In this document: positions 25,314 to 33,120 of the stretch, in pieces | Position numbering within the stretch: position 1 is the first letter of the stretch | Layout: each line of letters opens with the position of its first letter | NCBI GenBank assembly: GCA_007136405.1 | Contig: SLHA01000108.1 | Location: forward strand, 1-38,653 | Direction of reading: 5' to 3' | DNA length: 38,653 nucleotides | Origin: Candidatus Latescibacterota bacterium | Lineage (GTDB): Bacteria > Latescibacterota > UBA2968 > UBA8231 | Program-made: the position numbers and the translations under genes | Notes under the pieces: generated by a model | Seen by the model: the letters and a program-made list of their open reading frames with translations, nothing else | Database searches by the model: none | What the model was told of the DNA's origin: nothing

Positions 25314-26384
25314 TCAGGCGCCCAGCGGCGGCGGCACCGCCACCTGTAATGCCGCTGCCGCCGCCACGATCTGCTGCCACGCGGCCGGATCCACGGGTAT
25401 GCCCCGTTCGCTGCGATCGCACCTGATGCTGTGACCATGCTCTCCGGGGAGGCTCACTCCGGCGCTGCCCGGTGCCGGAGGACAGGCCTTGAGCCGCTGA
25501 ATCACCCCTCCTACTTCCGCCATGAACTCTTCCCAGGAGGTGAACGCTTCCACGCGCAACACCGCCAGAAAAAGGGCATTACCGCTGCGTTCCGGTGCCG
25601 GTCCACTGCAACCGGCTCCGGATAACGCGCCGGCCAAAATGTCGAGCATCAGGCCCAGGCCGAAGCCCTTGTGTCCGTCCCCAGGGCTGCCCAGCGGCAA
25701 CAGACTGCCAGCCGGCGGTCCGTAATAACGCTCCACCTCCGTGATAACGCGGCCCGCAGCATCCACGATGGTGTGTTCCGGAGCCGGTTGTCCCAGATTG
25801 CGCCGCAGACGCAACAGCCCTCCCGAGACGGCGCTGGTCGTCATATCCAGCACCACGGGCCACTCCTGATCCGTAGGCACGGCAACGCTGAGCGGGTTGG
25901 TGGGCAGACACCGTTGGGTGCCGCCGCAGGGCGTGACCGCCAGATCTCCACCGTGCCCGTTGGCAGCCACGATCCCGATCATGCGCGCCGCGGCAGCCAG
26001 GCTGGCGAAGCGGCCCAGGCGGGCTACGTGGTTGCAGTCTTTCACCGCCACCACGGTGAACGCCGCGGCACGGGTTCGCTCCACCGCCAGTTCCATGGCG
26101 GCCGTGGCGGTCACCGGGCCGAAGTTCCAGTTGCCGCTGAGTCTGATGACCCGGCCGTGATCGACCAAAACCTGCAGATCCGCACCGGGCTGCACCACAC
26201 CTTGCCTGACCATATCGAGGTACTGGGGCAGGCGCAGCAAGCTGTGCGTGTCGTGGCCGGTCAGGCCGGATTCCACCAGATGGTCCGCGACCAGTTGGGC
26301 TTCTGCCGGCGGCACGCCGCTCCGGATGAACAACTCGGCAGCCAGCCGGCGCAGGGCCGTAGCCTCGAAGCGCAGCAGGCTCAC
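25314..26384 (-). CDS. Ldh2-family malate/L-lactate/ureidoglycolate-type dehydrogenase
   Basis: A 356-residue NAD(P)-dependent dehydrogenase of the Ldh2/MDH2/YlbC fold, distinct from Rossmann dehydrogenases. Visible family features are GLTGHDTHSLLRLPQYLDM near the N-terminus, RLSGNWNFGPVTATAAMELA, VVAVKDCNHVARLGRFA (catalytic His region), PTNPLSVAVPTDQ, VLDMTTSAVSGG and LLPLGSPGDGHKGFGLGLML. Members oxidise 2-hydroxy acids such as malate, sulpholactate or 2,3-diketogulonate; the substrate is open. The GTG start at 26384 overlaps the stop of the upstream gene as GTGA, indicating coupled translation. Confidence 0.92.
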   Translation of the reverse strand: MSLLRFEATALRRLAAELFIRSGVPPAEAQLVADHLVESGLTGHDTHSLLRLPQYLDMVRQGVVQPGADLQVLVDHGRVIRLSGNWNFGPVTATAAMELAVERTRAAAFTVVAVKDCNHVARLGRFASLAAAARMIGIVAANGHGGDLAVTPCGGTQRCLPTNPLSVAVPTDQEWPVVLDMTTSAVSGGLLRLRRNLGQPAPEHTIVDAAGRVITEVERYYGPPAGSLLPLGSPGDGHKGFGLGLMLDILAGALSGAGCSGPAPERSGNALFLAVLRVEAFTSWEEFMAEVGGVIQRLKACPPAPGSAGVSLPGEHGHSIRCDRSERGIPVDPAAWQQIVAAAAALQVAVPPPLGA

Positions 26385-27601
26385 TGCCGTGCCGTTGGCC
26401 GCAGCAGCACCAAGGCATTGGCCACCGGGCGTTCGCCCGTCTGTTCCGAGGGGCTGTTGACCACCTGCCGATCGATGACCATAGTCGTGGATCCTCCGCC
26501 ATCCAGGTTCATGGCTTGATAAGCATTGGTCGCGGATTCGGTGAAATCCGCCAGCCGCGAGTTCATGAAAGACGCCAGTTCGGCCAGAGTCATCCCGACA
26601 CTGTATCCTGGCTGCCGGCCATCTACCGTAACCAGGTACAGCCAGCGGCCATCATGAGAATGACCAACGGCCGTGCGTGGGTGCCGCTCTTCGGCGAAAA
26701 ACCGGCTGAAGCTTTCTCGAGCGTATTCAACCGAGACCCCACCATGGCGCACGATGCGCGGTCCACCGCCAATGGCCGCCGTGTAAGGCACGACCTCAAC
26801 GCTGTCTTCGGGTTCAGGCTGAAGCTGCATGTACACGCCCACCGTGTCCCCGGGGGCAAAGCGATCGTCGGTCAGCTGACGGTCCCCTGCAGCGACCACC
26901 CACTGACCGGGTGCCAGTAACAAGGGCCAGGCCTGACGCCGCAGTTGCTGAACCCGGGCGGAAACGGTGTCATTGATGACGAGAGCGGTAGACAGAGCCT
27001 GCAGCAGATAGCCGACTTCGGCGCGGATGGAGTCTCCCCGCACAGCGGTACAGGCATCGTAGAGAATGAGTTCGTGCGCCCGTGGAGAACGCCCGAATCC
27101 GGCAATGACCAGGTCCGCGCCCCCTGGGGTGAGCAGCCCGGCGCGTAGACCGAAACGGGCAATGTACGGTTTTCCCTGGTCACTGACCGCGAAAGCGGAA
27201 CGGTCGTTCGGAGGTTGCTGCAGGCAGCCGTCACGGATCTCCAGGCCCAGCCCTCTCACCCGAGGGCCGTCGAACACGTAGAAATCCCCGTTGACCGCTG
27301 CCAGCGCCTCAGGCGCCATGGCGCTGATCCGGGCGGGGCGCCCATCCGGATCCGTTGCCGTACGCAATCGTAGACCGTTCTGCCAGGCCGCCGGCAGATC
27401 GACCTCCAGCACGTTCAAACGCCAGGGCCCCCTGGAAGCATGAATCTGATGATGCCACACCCCCGCTGCCAGATGCTGACTCCGGACATCCAGATCCCCC
27501 GTCTGACAGCTTGTCCAGATGCACGCACCGAGAAGCGACAACAGCGACAATAGGTTCACGGCAGACCGTTGGAAAACTCCGGGCCGCATCCGTGTATTCA
27601 A
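26381..27601 (-). CDS. Phosphodiester glycosidase (NAGPA-domain) lipoprotein
   Basis: A 406-residue exported protein. A lipoprotein signal peptide ends at the lipobox LLGAC (Cys27). The phosphodiester glycosidase domain (DUF2233/NAGPA) has APEALAAVNGDFYVFDG, AAIGGGPRIVRHG, HPRTAVGHSHDGRWLYLVT, YSVGMTLAELASFM and the strongly conserved AMNLDGGGSTTMV. The domain cleaves phosphodiester-linked sugars, as in the human uncovering enzyme, and bacterial homologues occur in exopolysaccharide or teichoic-type glycan metabolism. It heads an operon with the Ldh2-type dehydrogenase (GTGA overlap) and an oxidoreductase, behind a TTGACA-17-TAGATT promoter. An extracellular cleavage step feeding cytoplasmic oxidation is a plausible reading but is inference. 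Confidence 0.9.
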   Translation of the reverse strand: MNTRMRPGVFQRSAVNLLSLLSLLGACIWTSCQTGDLDVRSQHLAAGVWHHQIHASRGPWRLNVLEVDLPAAWQNGLRLRTATDPDGRPARISAMAPEALAAVNGDFYVFDGPRVRGLGLEIRDGCLQQPPNDRSAFAVSDQGKPYIARFGLRAGLLTPGGADLVIAGFGRSPRAHELILYDACTAVRGDSIRAEVGYLLQALSTALVINDTVSARVQQLRRQAWPLLLAPGQWVVAAGDRQLTDDRFAPGDTVGVYMQLQPEPEDSVEVVPYTAAIGGGPRIVRHGGVSVEYARESFSRFFAEERHPRTAVGHSHDGRWLYLVTVDGRQPGYSVGMTLAELASFMNSRLADFTESATNAYQAMNLDGGGSTTMVIDRQVVNSPSEQTGERPVANALVLLRPTARQ

Positions 27602-27651
27602 GGGCAGTGGTCCGGCTGCGAATACAAGACTTCAATAGACGATCTGCAGGC

Positions 27652-27680
27652 AATCTAGACCGCCCCAAGACGGGTGTCAA
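27652..27680 (-). promoter_or_regulatory. Sigma70-type promoter for the NAGPA/Ldh2/oxidoreductase operon
   Basis: On the minus strand, TTGACA (27680-27675) and TAGATT (27657-27652) are separated by 17 nt, 10 of 12 consensus. The start near 27645 lies about 45 nt before the ATG at 27601. Confidence 0.8.
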
Positions 27681-27874
27681 GGTGCTGGCTGAGGGCACGC
27701 CGCCAGACGCGGATGCGGCCGCGTCCCCGATCACCCTGGTCTGACGCCGGCCCATGCCATATCTTGCGAGGACATCCGGTCCTGATGGCCTCAATCCGCG
27801 CGCCGTAGCTCGATGCATCCGTGTATGCCCTATGGCTTCTGCGCCACCCCACGACATATCTCAGAGGAACTCCC

Positions 27875-28930
27875 ATGACGATACGCAATCTCAGCCCGCA
27901 GCGCATGTTCATGGATCTGGTCGCACAGCACCGTCCGGAGTGCGCCTTTGGCGGCAGCGGAGCTGCGGAGTTCGACGGCTGGAAAGGCGCCACCCTGCCC
28001 CGCGTTCTGGCTACTTTGGGCCATCCGCCACCAACCGCCCCGCCGAACCCCGAGCTCCTCACGGAATGGGAAGAACACGGTCTTGTCCGGCAACGGTGGA
28101 TCATCGACGTGCAGGAGCATTTGTCCGCGACCCTGCTGGTCAACCGGCCGGCCACGCTGACGCCCGGAGATCGACGCCCCGCCATCCTCTGCGCCCACGG
28201 ACATGGACCTTACGGCAAGGAACCGGTGATGGGCAATGCTTCCAGCCCGGAACTGGCGCAGAATATCGCCGCCCACCGGTACAACTACGGCCTGATCATG
28301 GCGCAGAAGGGATTCGTGACCTACGCCATCGACTGGATGGGATTTGGCGAACGCAACGATAACAACAAACCCAACCATCGTCCCCAGGCCGGCCGTGACT
28401 GGTGCAACCTCTATTACCTGCATGCCACCATGCTCGGCATGACCTCACTGTCGATCAACGTCGCCCATGGCAAAGCGGCCACGGACGTGGTGGGCGACCT
28501 GCCGTTCGTGGATCGTGAACGGCTGGGTGTGATGGGGTTGAGCGGCGGCGGCACCATGACCCTGTGGATGGCCCTGTGCGACGACCGGTTCAAGGCCGCG
28601 GAGATCATCTGCTACAGCGATCTGTGGGCCGCTTTCGGCATCCGCGACATCAACTACTGCGGCATGCAGGTGGCGCCCGGTCTGTTCGCCCTCGTGGATC
28701 TGCCGGATCTGCAGGGCCTGCTGGCGCCTCGTCCGCTGTTGATCGGCATCGGCGTGCACGACACCTGCTTCAAAGTGGACACGGCCCTGCAGTGCTATCG
28801 CCAGGTGGAACGCATCTACACCGCCGCGGGTGCGGCGCAGAACCTGGAACTGGACCTGCATACCGGCGAACACGGCTGGGGCGGCAATCGGTCCGAAGCC
28901 TTCTTCGGCCGGCATCTGGGCACACCGTGA
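27875..28930 (+). CDS. Alpha/beta hydrolase (acetyl-xylan/glucuronoyl-esterase-like)
   Basis: A 351-residue hydrolase without a signal peptide. The nucleophile Ser223 lies in MGLSGGGTMTLWM. Asp296 in GVHDTCFKV and His333 in TGEHGWGGN complete a triad in canonical order. AILCAHGHGPYGKEPVMGN is the oxyanion-side strand, and TYAIDWMGFGERND is a motif shared by the acetyl-xylan-esterase-like and Abhydrolase_7 families. The likely substrate is a carbohydrate ester or small acyl ester, but this is not settled. The ATG at 27875 has an AGAGGAAC site; an in-frame ATG at 27821 would add 18 unlike residues. It is divergent from the NAGPA operon and has no operon partner. Confidence 0.88.
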   Translation: MTIRNLSPQRMFMDLVAQHRPECAFGGSGAAEFDGWKGATLPRVLATLGHPPPTAPPNPELLTEWEEHGLVRQRWIIDVQEHLSATLLVNRPATLTPGDRRPAILCAHGHGPYGKEPVMGNASSPELAQNIAAHRYNYGLIMAQKGFVTYAIDWMGFGERNDNNKPNHRPQAGRDWCNLYYLHATMLGMTSLSINVAHGKAATDVVGDLPFVDRERLGVMGLSGGGTMTLWMALCDDRFKAAEIICYSDLWAAFGIRDINYCGMQVAPGLFALVDLPDLQGLLAPRPLLIGIGVHDTCFKVDTALQCYRQVERIYTAAGAAQNLELDLHTGEHGWGGNRSEAFFGRHLGTP

Positions 28931-29087
28931 AGCATGCCGGTGCCCAGGCTTCCGGCCTTGTTGACCATGTTGCCCGTCCGCCTGTGCCGTGGCGTGAACG
29001 CGGTGTAGCGCCGGCGTCGGTATCACCCGGTGCCAGCGATGCATGCGCCCGGAACACCACTCTTGCCGCAGCACCCGACCATGCGCG

Positions 29088-29130
29088 CCGGAAACGGCAT
29101 ATGGGCATACGGGAAACGGCATATTGGTAT
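29088..29130. repeat. 21-bp direct repeat pair ending in a -10-like element
   Basis: Copies at 29088-29108 and 29110-29130 are 19 of 21 identical (core GGAAACGGCATAT). The differences turn GGGCATAC of the first copy into TGGTATAC of the second. With the next T this makes the extended -10 TGGTATACT. Confidence 0.75.
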
Positions 29131-29204
29131 ACTGGTGAGGAGCTACACTCGGGCGGCGTCATTCTCGTCAGACACCTTATTCGTGCTGCATCATTCCCGG
29201 CGGG

Positions 29205-29213
29205 TGCTATACT
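29205..29213 (+). promoter_or_regulatory. Extended -10 promoter for the glycyl radical enzyme operon
   Basis: TGCTATACT is a TGn-type extended -10 with five of six -10 bases matching. No good -35 is present at 17 nt (GCTGCA), as is usual for this promoter type. Transcription would begin near 29220, inside the first unit of the 16-bp array. Confidence 0.55.
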
Positions 29214-29214
29214 T

Positions 29215-29341
29215 TGAAGCGCCATACTCTGAAGCGTCATAGCTATGAGGCGCCATACTTGTGAAGCGCCATACCTGTGAAGCGCCATACCTGTGAAGCG
29301 CCATACCTGTGAGACGCCATTCCCGTCAAGCGCCATATTTT
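29215..29341. repeat. Eight-unit 16-bp tandem array in the leader of the glycyl radical enzyme gene
   Basis: The unit is GTGAAGCGCCATACCT. Unit starts, taken at TGAAGC or its variant, are 29215, 29230, 29246, 29262, 29278, 29294, 29310 and 29326: a strict 16-bp period except for a 15-bp first step. The central three are identical and the outer ones are degenerate. The array ends 16 bp before the ATG at 29357. There are no unique spacers, so it is not CRISPR. Confidence 0.92.
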
Positions 29342-29356
29342 GACTGAGGAAAGTCC

Positions 29357-31567
29357 ATGAACGAACGCCTTCAGGCCTTCATCGCGGCGGCCACCGCACG
29401 GGGCGAAAGCCCACAGCACAGCCCCAAGGAAGAGAACTGGTCGTACGCGTTCTTCGAGCTGTACCCGGACCTCCCCCTGGCCGAACGGCAGGCCCGCGCC
29501 TGCGCCTACGCCCTGGAGCACGAACCGGTCTACATCCATCCGCTGACCCGCCTGGCCGGTCAGATCTACCAGGCCTGTCCCGGGGCAGGGTGTCCCGAAC
29601 GCAACGGCAGCCCGGCGCACCCCGGCTGGGATGAGTTCGCGGTGGTACCGGTTACGGAGCGACGCATCGGCGCAGCCGTTCCAGAGGCCGTGGCCTATGC
29701 CCGCCACTTCACTCCCGGAGGGTTTCCGGGCCACATCGGCTGGGACTGGGGACGGCTGCTGGAGCTGGGCGTGGACGGCATGCTGGCTTATGGTCGCCGC
29801 CAGGCTCGGGCGCACTCCGGCGACCCGGTGGCGCAGGGCTTTTTCCAGGGTGTGGACATCGTCCTGCAAGCGCTGGTGCGGTGGACGCGGCGCCATGCGG
29901 AGGAGGCAGAGCGGCAGCTGCGGCGGGAGACGGAGCCACACCGCGCCGCTGAACTCCGCGCTCTGGCGCTGATCTGCGACCGCGTGCCGCGGCAGCCGGC
30001 CACCACGTTCCGGGAGGCGGTGCAGGCCTTCTGGTTCCAGCACCTGGCCGTGATGTTCGAGAATCCGTTCGGCGGCAATGGTCCCGGCCGCCTGGATTAC
30101 TATCTGTGGCCCTATCTGGAAAGTGACCTGCGCTGCGGCCGGGAGACCCTGGACAGCGCCCGCGAACTGATCACCGAGCTCTTCGTCAAGCTGCACGAAC
30201 GCATTGCCCCGGCGGACGGCTGGGTGGAAGCCCTGCCGGTGGGAGGCCGTCACCCGGATGGACGGTTGGCCATCAACCCCCTGTCGTATCTGTGTATCGA
30301 GATCATCCGCGACTTGCCGCAGACCCACCCCTCGGTATACGTGCGCCTGCCGGACGACGCTCCCGCGGACTTCGTGGATCTCGCCGTGCGCTATCTGGTG
30401 GACGGCGGCAACCGCGCCCAGGTATACGGCGACGACGCCGTGATCCGCGCCCTGCACGGCGCCGGGGTGGCCCTGGAAGACGCCCGCCACTGGACCGCGG
30501 GTGGCTGCATGGAGGTGTCGGCGCAGGGCTGCAACTGCGATCTCCTGTTCGCTTTCGCGCACAACGTGTCGCGCACGCTGGAGCTGATCCTCAACGGCGG
30601 TTGTCTGCTGCAGACGGGAGAACGCCTCATCGATCACCGGCGCACCCTGGCGGATTACGACAGTTTCGAAGCGCTGTATGCTGATTTCAACGCCGAACTC
30701 CAGCGCCAACTGGGGCTTCTGTTCCGGCGGCTGGACCTCTATCTGGAGGGTTATGCCCAGTACCGTCCATCTTATCTGCTGTCCAGCATGGTGCACGACT
30801 GTCTGGAACGTGGCCGCAACTTGAACGCCGGCGGGGCGCGCTACACCCACTACGGCGGCAGCGGTGTGGGCATTCCCAATGTGGGCGACAGTCTCTTCGC
30901 CCTTGATCAGGTTGTGTTCGTGGAGCAGCGATATAGCGGCGCCCAGATGCTGGATGCCCTGCGAGCGGATTTCCGGGGATACGAAGCCCTGCAGAGCCAC
31001 GTGCGGGCGTTACCCAAATACGGTGCCGACCATCCGCCCGCGGATGCGATGACGGACCGGGTGTTGCGGACGTTCACCGGGCAACTGAGCGGTCACCGGA
31101 CCCCGTACGGCGGCACCGTGCTACCCATCATCCTGGGCTTCACCTGGGTAGTCAGTTACGGCGAACAGACCGGGGCCACGCCAGACGGCCGCCGCGCCGG
31201 GCGACCGCTGGCCCATGGCCTGTCGCCTCAGTCCGGCAGCGCCAGCAGCGGCATTACCGGAGCCATACGCTCCGCTACGCGCCTGTCACTGGATCGGGTC
31301 AACGGCGGCGGCGCCATGATGTGGGATCTGGATCCGCAGTGGGCCCGCCCGCAGGTGATCCGGCCTCTGTTGACCACGTTCACCGGCCGCGGCGGCCACA
31401 TCTTTCAGGGCAACGTCGTGTCCGTGGAGGATCTGCGCCGCGCCCAGGCCCAGCCGCAGGAGCATCGGGATCTGCTAGTGCGCGTGGCCGGTTACTCGGC
31501 CCGTTTCACCACGTTGTCCGCCGCCACCCAGGAGGAGATCATCCATCGGCATCAGTTCCGTGGATAA
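29357..31567 (+). CDS. Glycyl radical enzyme (pyruvate formate-lyase-like family)
   Basis: A 736-residue enzyme. The active-site Cys384 lies in TAGGCMEVSAQGC, and the glycyl radical site Gly712 lies in VRVAGYSARF, 24 residues from the C-terminus, as in the family. The N-terminal PFL domain includes RLAGQIYQACPG and FREAVQAFWFQHLAV. GCME rather than the pyruvate formate-lyase Cys-Cys pair places it with the diol-dehydratase, choline-lyase and related lyases, but the substrate is unknown. It needs a radical SAM activase, and none is in the window. The radical is oxygen-sensitive, so an anaerobic niche is implied. GAGGAAAG precedes the ATG. The stop overlaps the next in-frame ATG (TAATG at 31565-31569), and the gene runs into the deacetylase-like and EamA genes. 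Confidence 0.92.
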   Translation: MNERLQAFIAAATARGESPQHSPKEENWSYAFFELYPDLPLAERQARACAYALEHEPVYIHPLTRLAGQIYQACPGAGCPERNGSPAHPGWDEFAVVPVTERRIGAAVPEAVAYARHFTPGGFPGHIGWDWGRLLELGVDGMLAYGRRQARAHSGDPVAQGFFQGVDIVLQALVRWTRRHAEEAERQLRRETEPHRAAELRALALICDRVPRQPATTFREAVQAFWFQHLAVMFENPFGGNGPGRLDYYLWPYLESDLRCGRETLDSARELITELFVKLHERIAPADGWVEALPVGGRHPDGRLAINPLSYLCIEIIRDLPQTHPSVYVRLPDDAPADFVDLAVRYLVDGGNRAQVYGDDAVIRALHGAGVALEDARHWTAGGCMEVSAQGCNCDLLFAFAHNVSRTLELILNGGCLLQTGERLIDHRRTLADYDSFEALYADFNAELQRQLGLLFRRLDLYLEGYAQYRPSYLLSSMVHDCLERGRNLNAGGARYTHYGGSGVGIPNVGDSLFALDQVVFVEQRYSGAQMLDALRADFRGYEALQSHVRALPKYGADHPPADAMTDRVLRTFTGQLSGHRTPYGGTVLPIILGFTWVVSYGEQTGATPDGRRAGRPLAHGLSPQSGSASSGITGAIRSATRLSLDRVNGGGAMMWDLDPQWARPQVIRPLLTTFTGRGGHIFQGNVVSVEDLRRAQAQPQEHRDLLVRVAGYSARFTTLSAATQEEIIHRHQFRG

Positions 31568-31650
31568 TGACCCACGCATCGGCGCACCACGCCGATACCA
31601 TCAAGGCGGCCGTCGCCGCGTCGCAGCGGCACCCAACAGGAGAACGAGTC

Positions 31651-33120
31651 ATGTACGCGTTGCTGGTGTTCGATACCGAGGACACGTATTACCCGCCGGC
31701 GGCAGGTATCGACGACATTCCAGGCTGGCTGGCCGGGATCATGACCGAAGAAGGGTTGACCGGCACCTTCTTCGTCATGGGCGAAAAGGCGGAACAACTG
31801 CTGGAGCGCAACCGACAGGACGTGCTGGAGAGCTTGAAACCGCACGCCATCGCTTCGCACCAGCAGGGCAACCGTCTGCCCTTGCTGCCGCAGGTCGTGG
31901 AGGGCAGAGGATGGTACGACGGCATGCAGGCGGTCCGCGAATACGAGGACTGGGTCACCGCAAGACACGTGCGGGCATTCGGGCGCGAGCCGGTGGGTTT
32001 TTCCCGGCACAACTGTTATTTTGCGCCGCAGCACGTCGCCGTGGCCGGTGAACGCAACCTGCCCTACATGTATATGATCAACCAGATACCCGGATCCAGC
32101 CAGCCGCTTTGGTATGCCAACACACTGACGTTCCCCAGTGCCGGTCCCAGCACCTATGAGGGTTTCGACCGCATCTTCAGCCGGGATGAGGTGTTCGCCG
32201 AGCGCCTGGACGGCCTGCGCCGCTTCGTCGACGCACGCCTGGAGGCCGGCGACGAATGGATCTGCGTGTTCGGCTGCCATCCCGTCCAGGTGATGGCCAG
32301 GGAGTGGCTGGAACACTACACGTTGACCACGGGACGGGCCCGCACCCCACGCGAGCTGGGCTGGTTGTACCGCACCAAACCAGCCGCCGAAGCCGAGCGG
32401 GCCCGGGCCAATTTCCGCCGGCTGTGCGCCTTCCTGAGCGAACACCCGGACATCCAGGTAGTCGGTATCGACGCCGCCGCCGACCTGTTCGGCACCCAGC
32501 CGGACACGATCGGACGCGACCATCTGGTCCACTACGCACAGGAGCTGACCCACAGCGGACAGATCGCCCTGCACCAGGTATACTCGCCGGCGGAGCTGGT
32601 CTGCGCCATGGCCGAGAGCCTGGTCTGCGCCGACCGCCACGGCGACCTGCCCGAGGGACTGCCACGCCAGACGGTGCTCGGGCCCGTCAGCCGCCCGATC
32701 ATCGCGCCGGAGATGGCCGAGATCACGGGCGCTCAACTGGTCACAGCCTGTCGCGGGTTGATGGACCACGTGGTCACGGAAGGCGACCTGCCTGCCAATC
32801 TTGCCCTGGAATCCGGCCGGTTGGGCCTCGGGCAACTGGCGTTGCTGGTGGCGCGGGCCTACCTGGCCCTGGCCCGGTACGACAGGTACGAACATCTTTC
32901 CGTAGGCGCCGCGCCGCGCTACCCGCGCCTCGCCCGCGACCTGGATGCCTGGGTGCGGGAATGTATCGGCGATCACTGGGCCATGCCGCTGGACTTCTCC
33001 TGCGAGGCTCTGGCCGAGCACGCCCGCCTGCAGACCTGGACGGTCAAACCGGCCTGGTTGTCACCGCCTCAGGGCACGGTGGCCGGCGGGCCGTTTGCCG
33101 CCCGCCGACGGTGGAGCTGA
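31651..33120 (+). CDS. Polysaccharide-deacetylase-like protein with an extra C-terminal helical domain
   Basis: A 489-residue protein. Residues 1-290 resemble a NodB-type barrel: ALLVFDTEDTYYPPAAG (metal-ligand Asp pair), LTGTFFVMGEKAEQLL, and HAIASHQQGNR, where the second His of the usual HxxxH motif is replaced. CVFGCHPVQVM lies near the end of the barrel. The C-terminal ~180 residues are unusual and helical (LMDHVVTEGDLPANLALESG, then LGLGQLALLVARAYLAL), reminiscent of pseudomurein-binding-type repeats. The ATG at 31651 has AGGAG 8 nt upstream. An in-frame ATG at 31567, overlapping the glycyl radical enzyme stop, would add 28 poorly structured residues. No signal peptide is evident from either start. 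The enzyme activity is uncertain given the altered motif. Confidence 0.78.
   Translation: MYALLVFDTEDTYYPPAAGIDDIPGWLAGIMTEEGLTGTFFVMGEKAEQLLERNRQDVLESLKPHAIASHQQGNRLPLLPQVVEGRGWYDGMQAVREYEDWVTARHVRAFGREPVGFSRHNCYFAPQHVAVAGERNLPYMYMINQIPGSSQPLWYANTLTFPSAGPSTYEGFDRIFSRDEVFAERLDGLRRFVDARLEAGDEWICVFGCHPVQVMAREWLEHYTLTTGRARTPRELGWLYRTKPAAEAERARANFRRLCAFLSEHPDIQVVGIDAAADLFGTQPDTIGRDHLVHYAQELTHSGQIALHQVYSPAELVCAMAESLVCADRHGDLPEGLPRQTVLGPVSRPIIAPEMAEITGAQLVTACRGLMDHVVTEGDLPANLALESGRLGLGQLALLVARAYLALARYDRYEHLSVGAAPRYPRLARDLDAWVRECIGDHWAMPLDFSCEALAEHARLQTWTVKPAWLSPPQGTVAGGPFAARRRWS

Larger units (their letters stand above)
28931..29356. other. Intergenic region with two repeat arrays and extended -10 promoters
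   Basis: This 426-bp gap precedes the glycyl radical enzyme gene. The first 150 bp show nothing recognisable. From 29088 onward it holds a 21-bp direct repeat pair, two TGnTATACT extended -10 elements (29123-29131 and 29205-29213) and the 16-bp tandem array. Confidence 0.6.

Noticed and set aside
29215..29341. CRISPR array
   Set aside because: Units are 16 bp with no unique spacers and no cas genes are in the window; it is a plain tandem array.
29243..31000. A 585-codon minus-strand open frame opposite the glycyl radical enzyme
   Set aside because: Its start lies in the opposite strand of a gene with intact Cys384 and Gly712 motifs; the minus translation has no recognisable domain.
31552..33021. 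A 489-codon minus-strand open frame opposite the deacetylase-like gene
   Set aside because: The plus frame has family motifs and overlaps its neighbours as an operon; the minus frame has neither.
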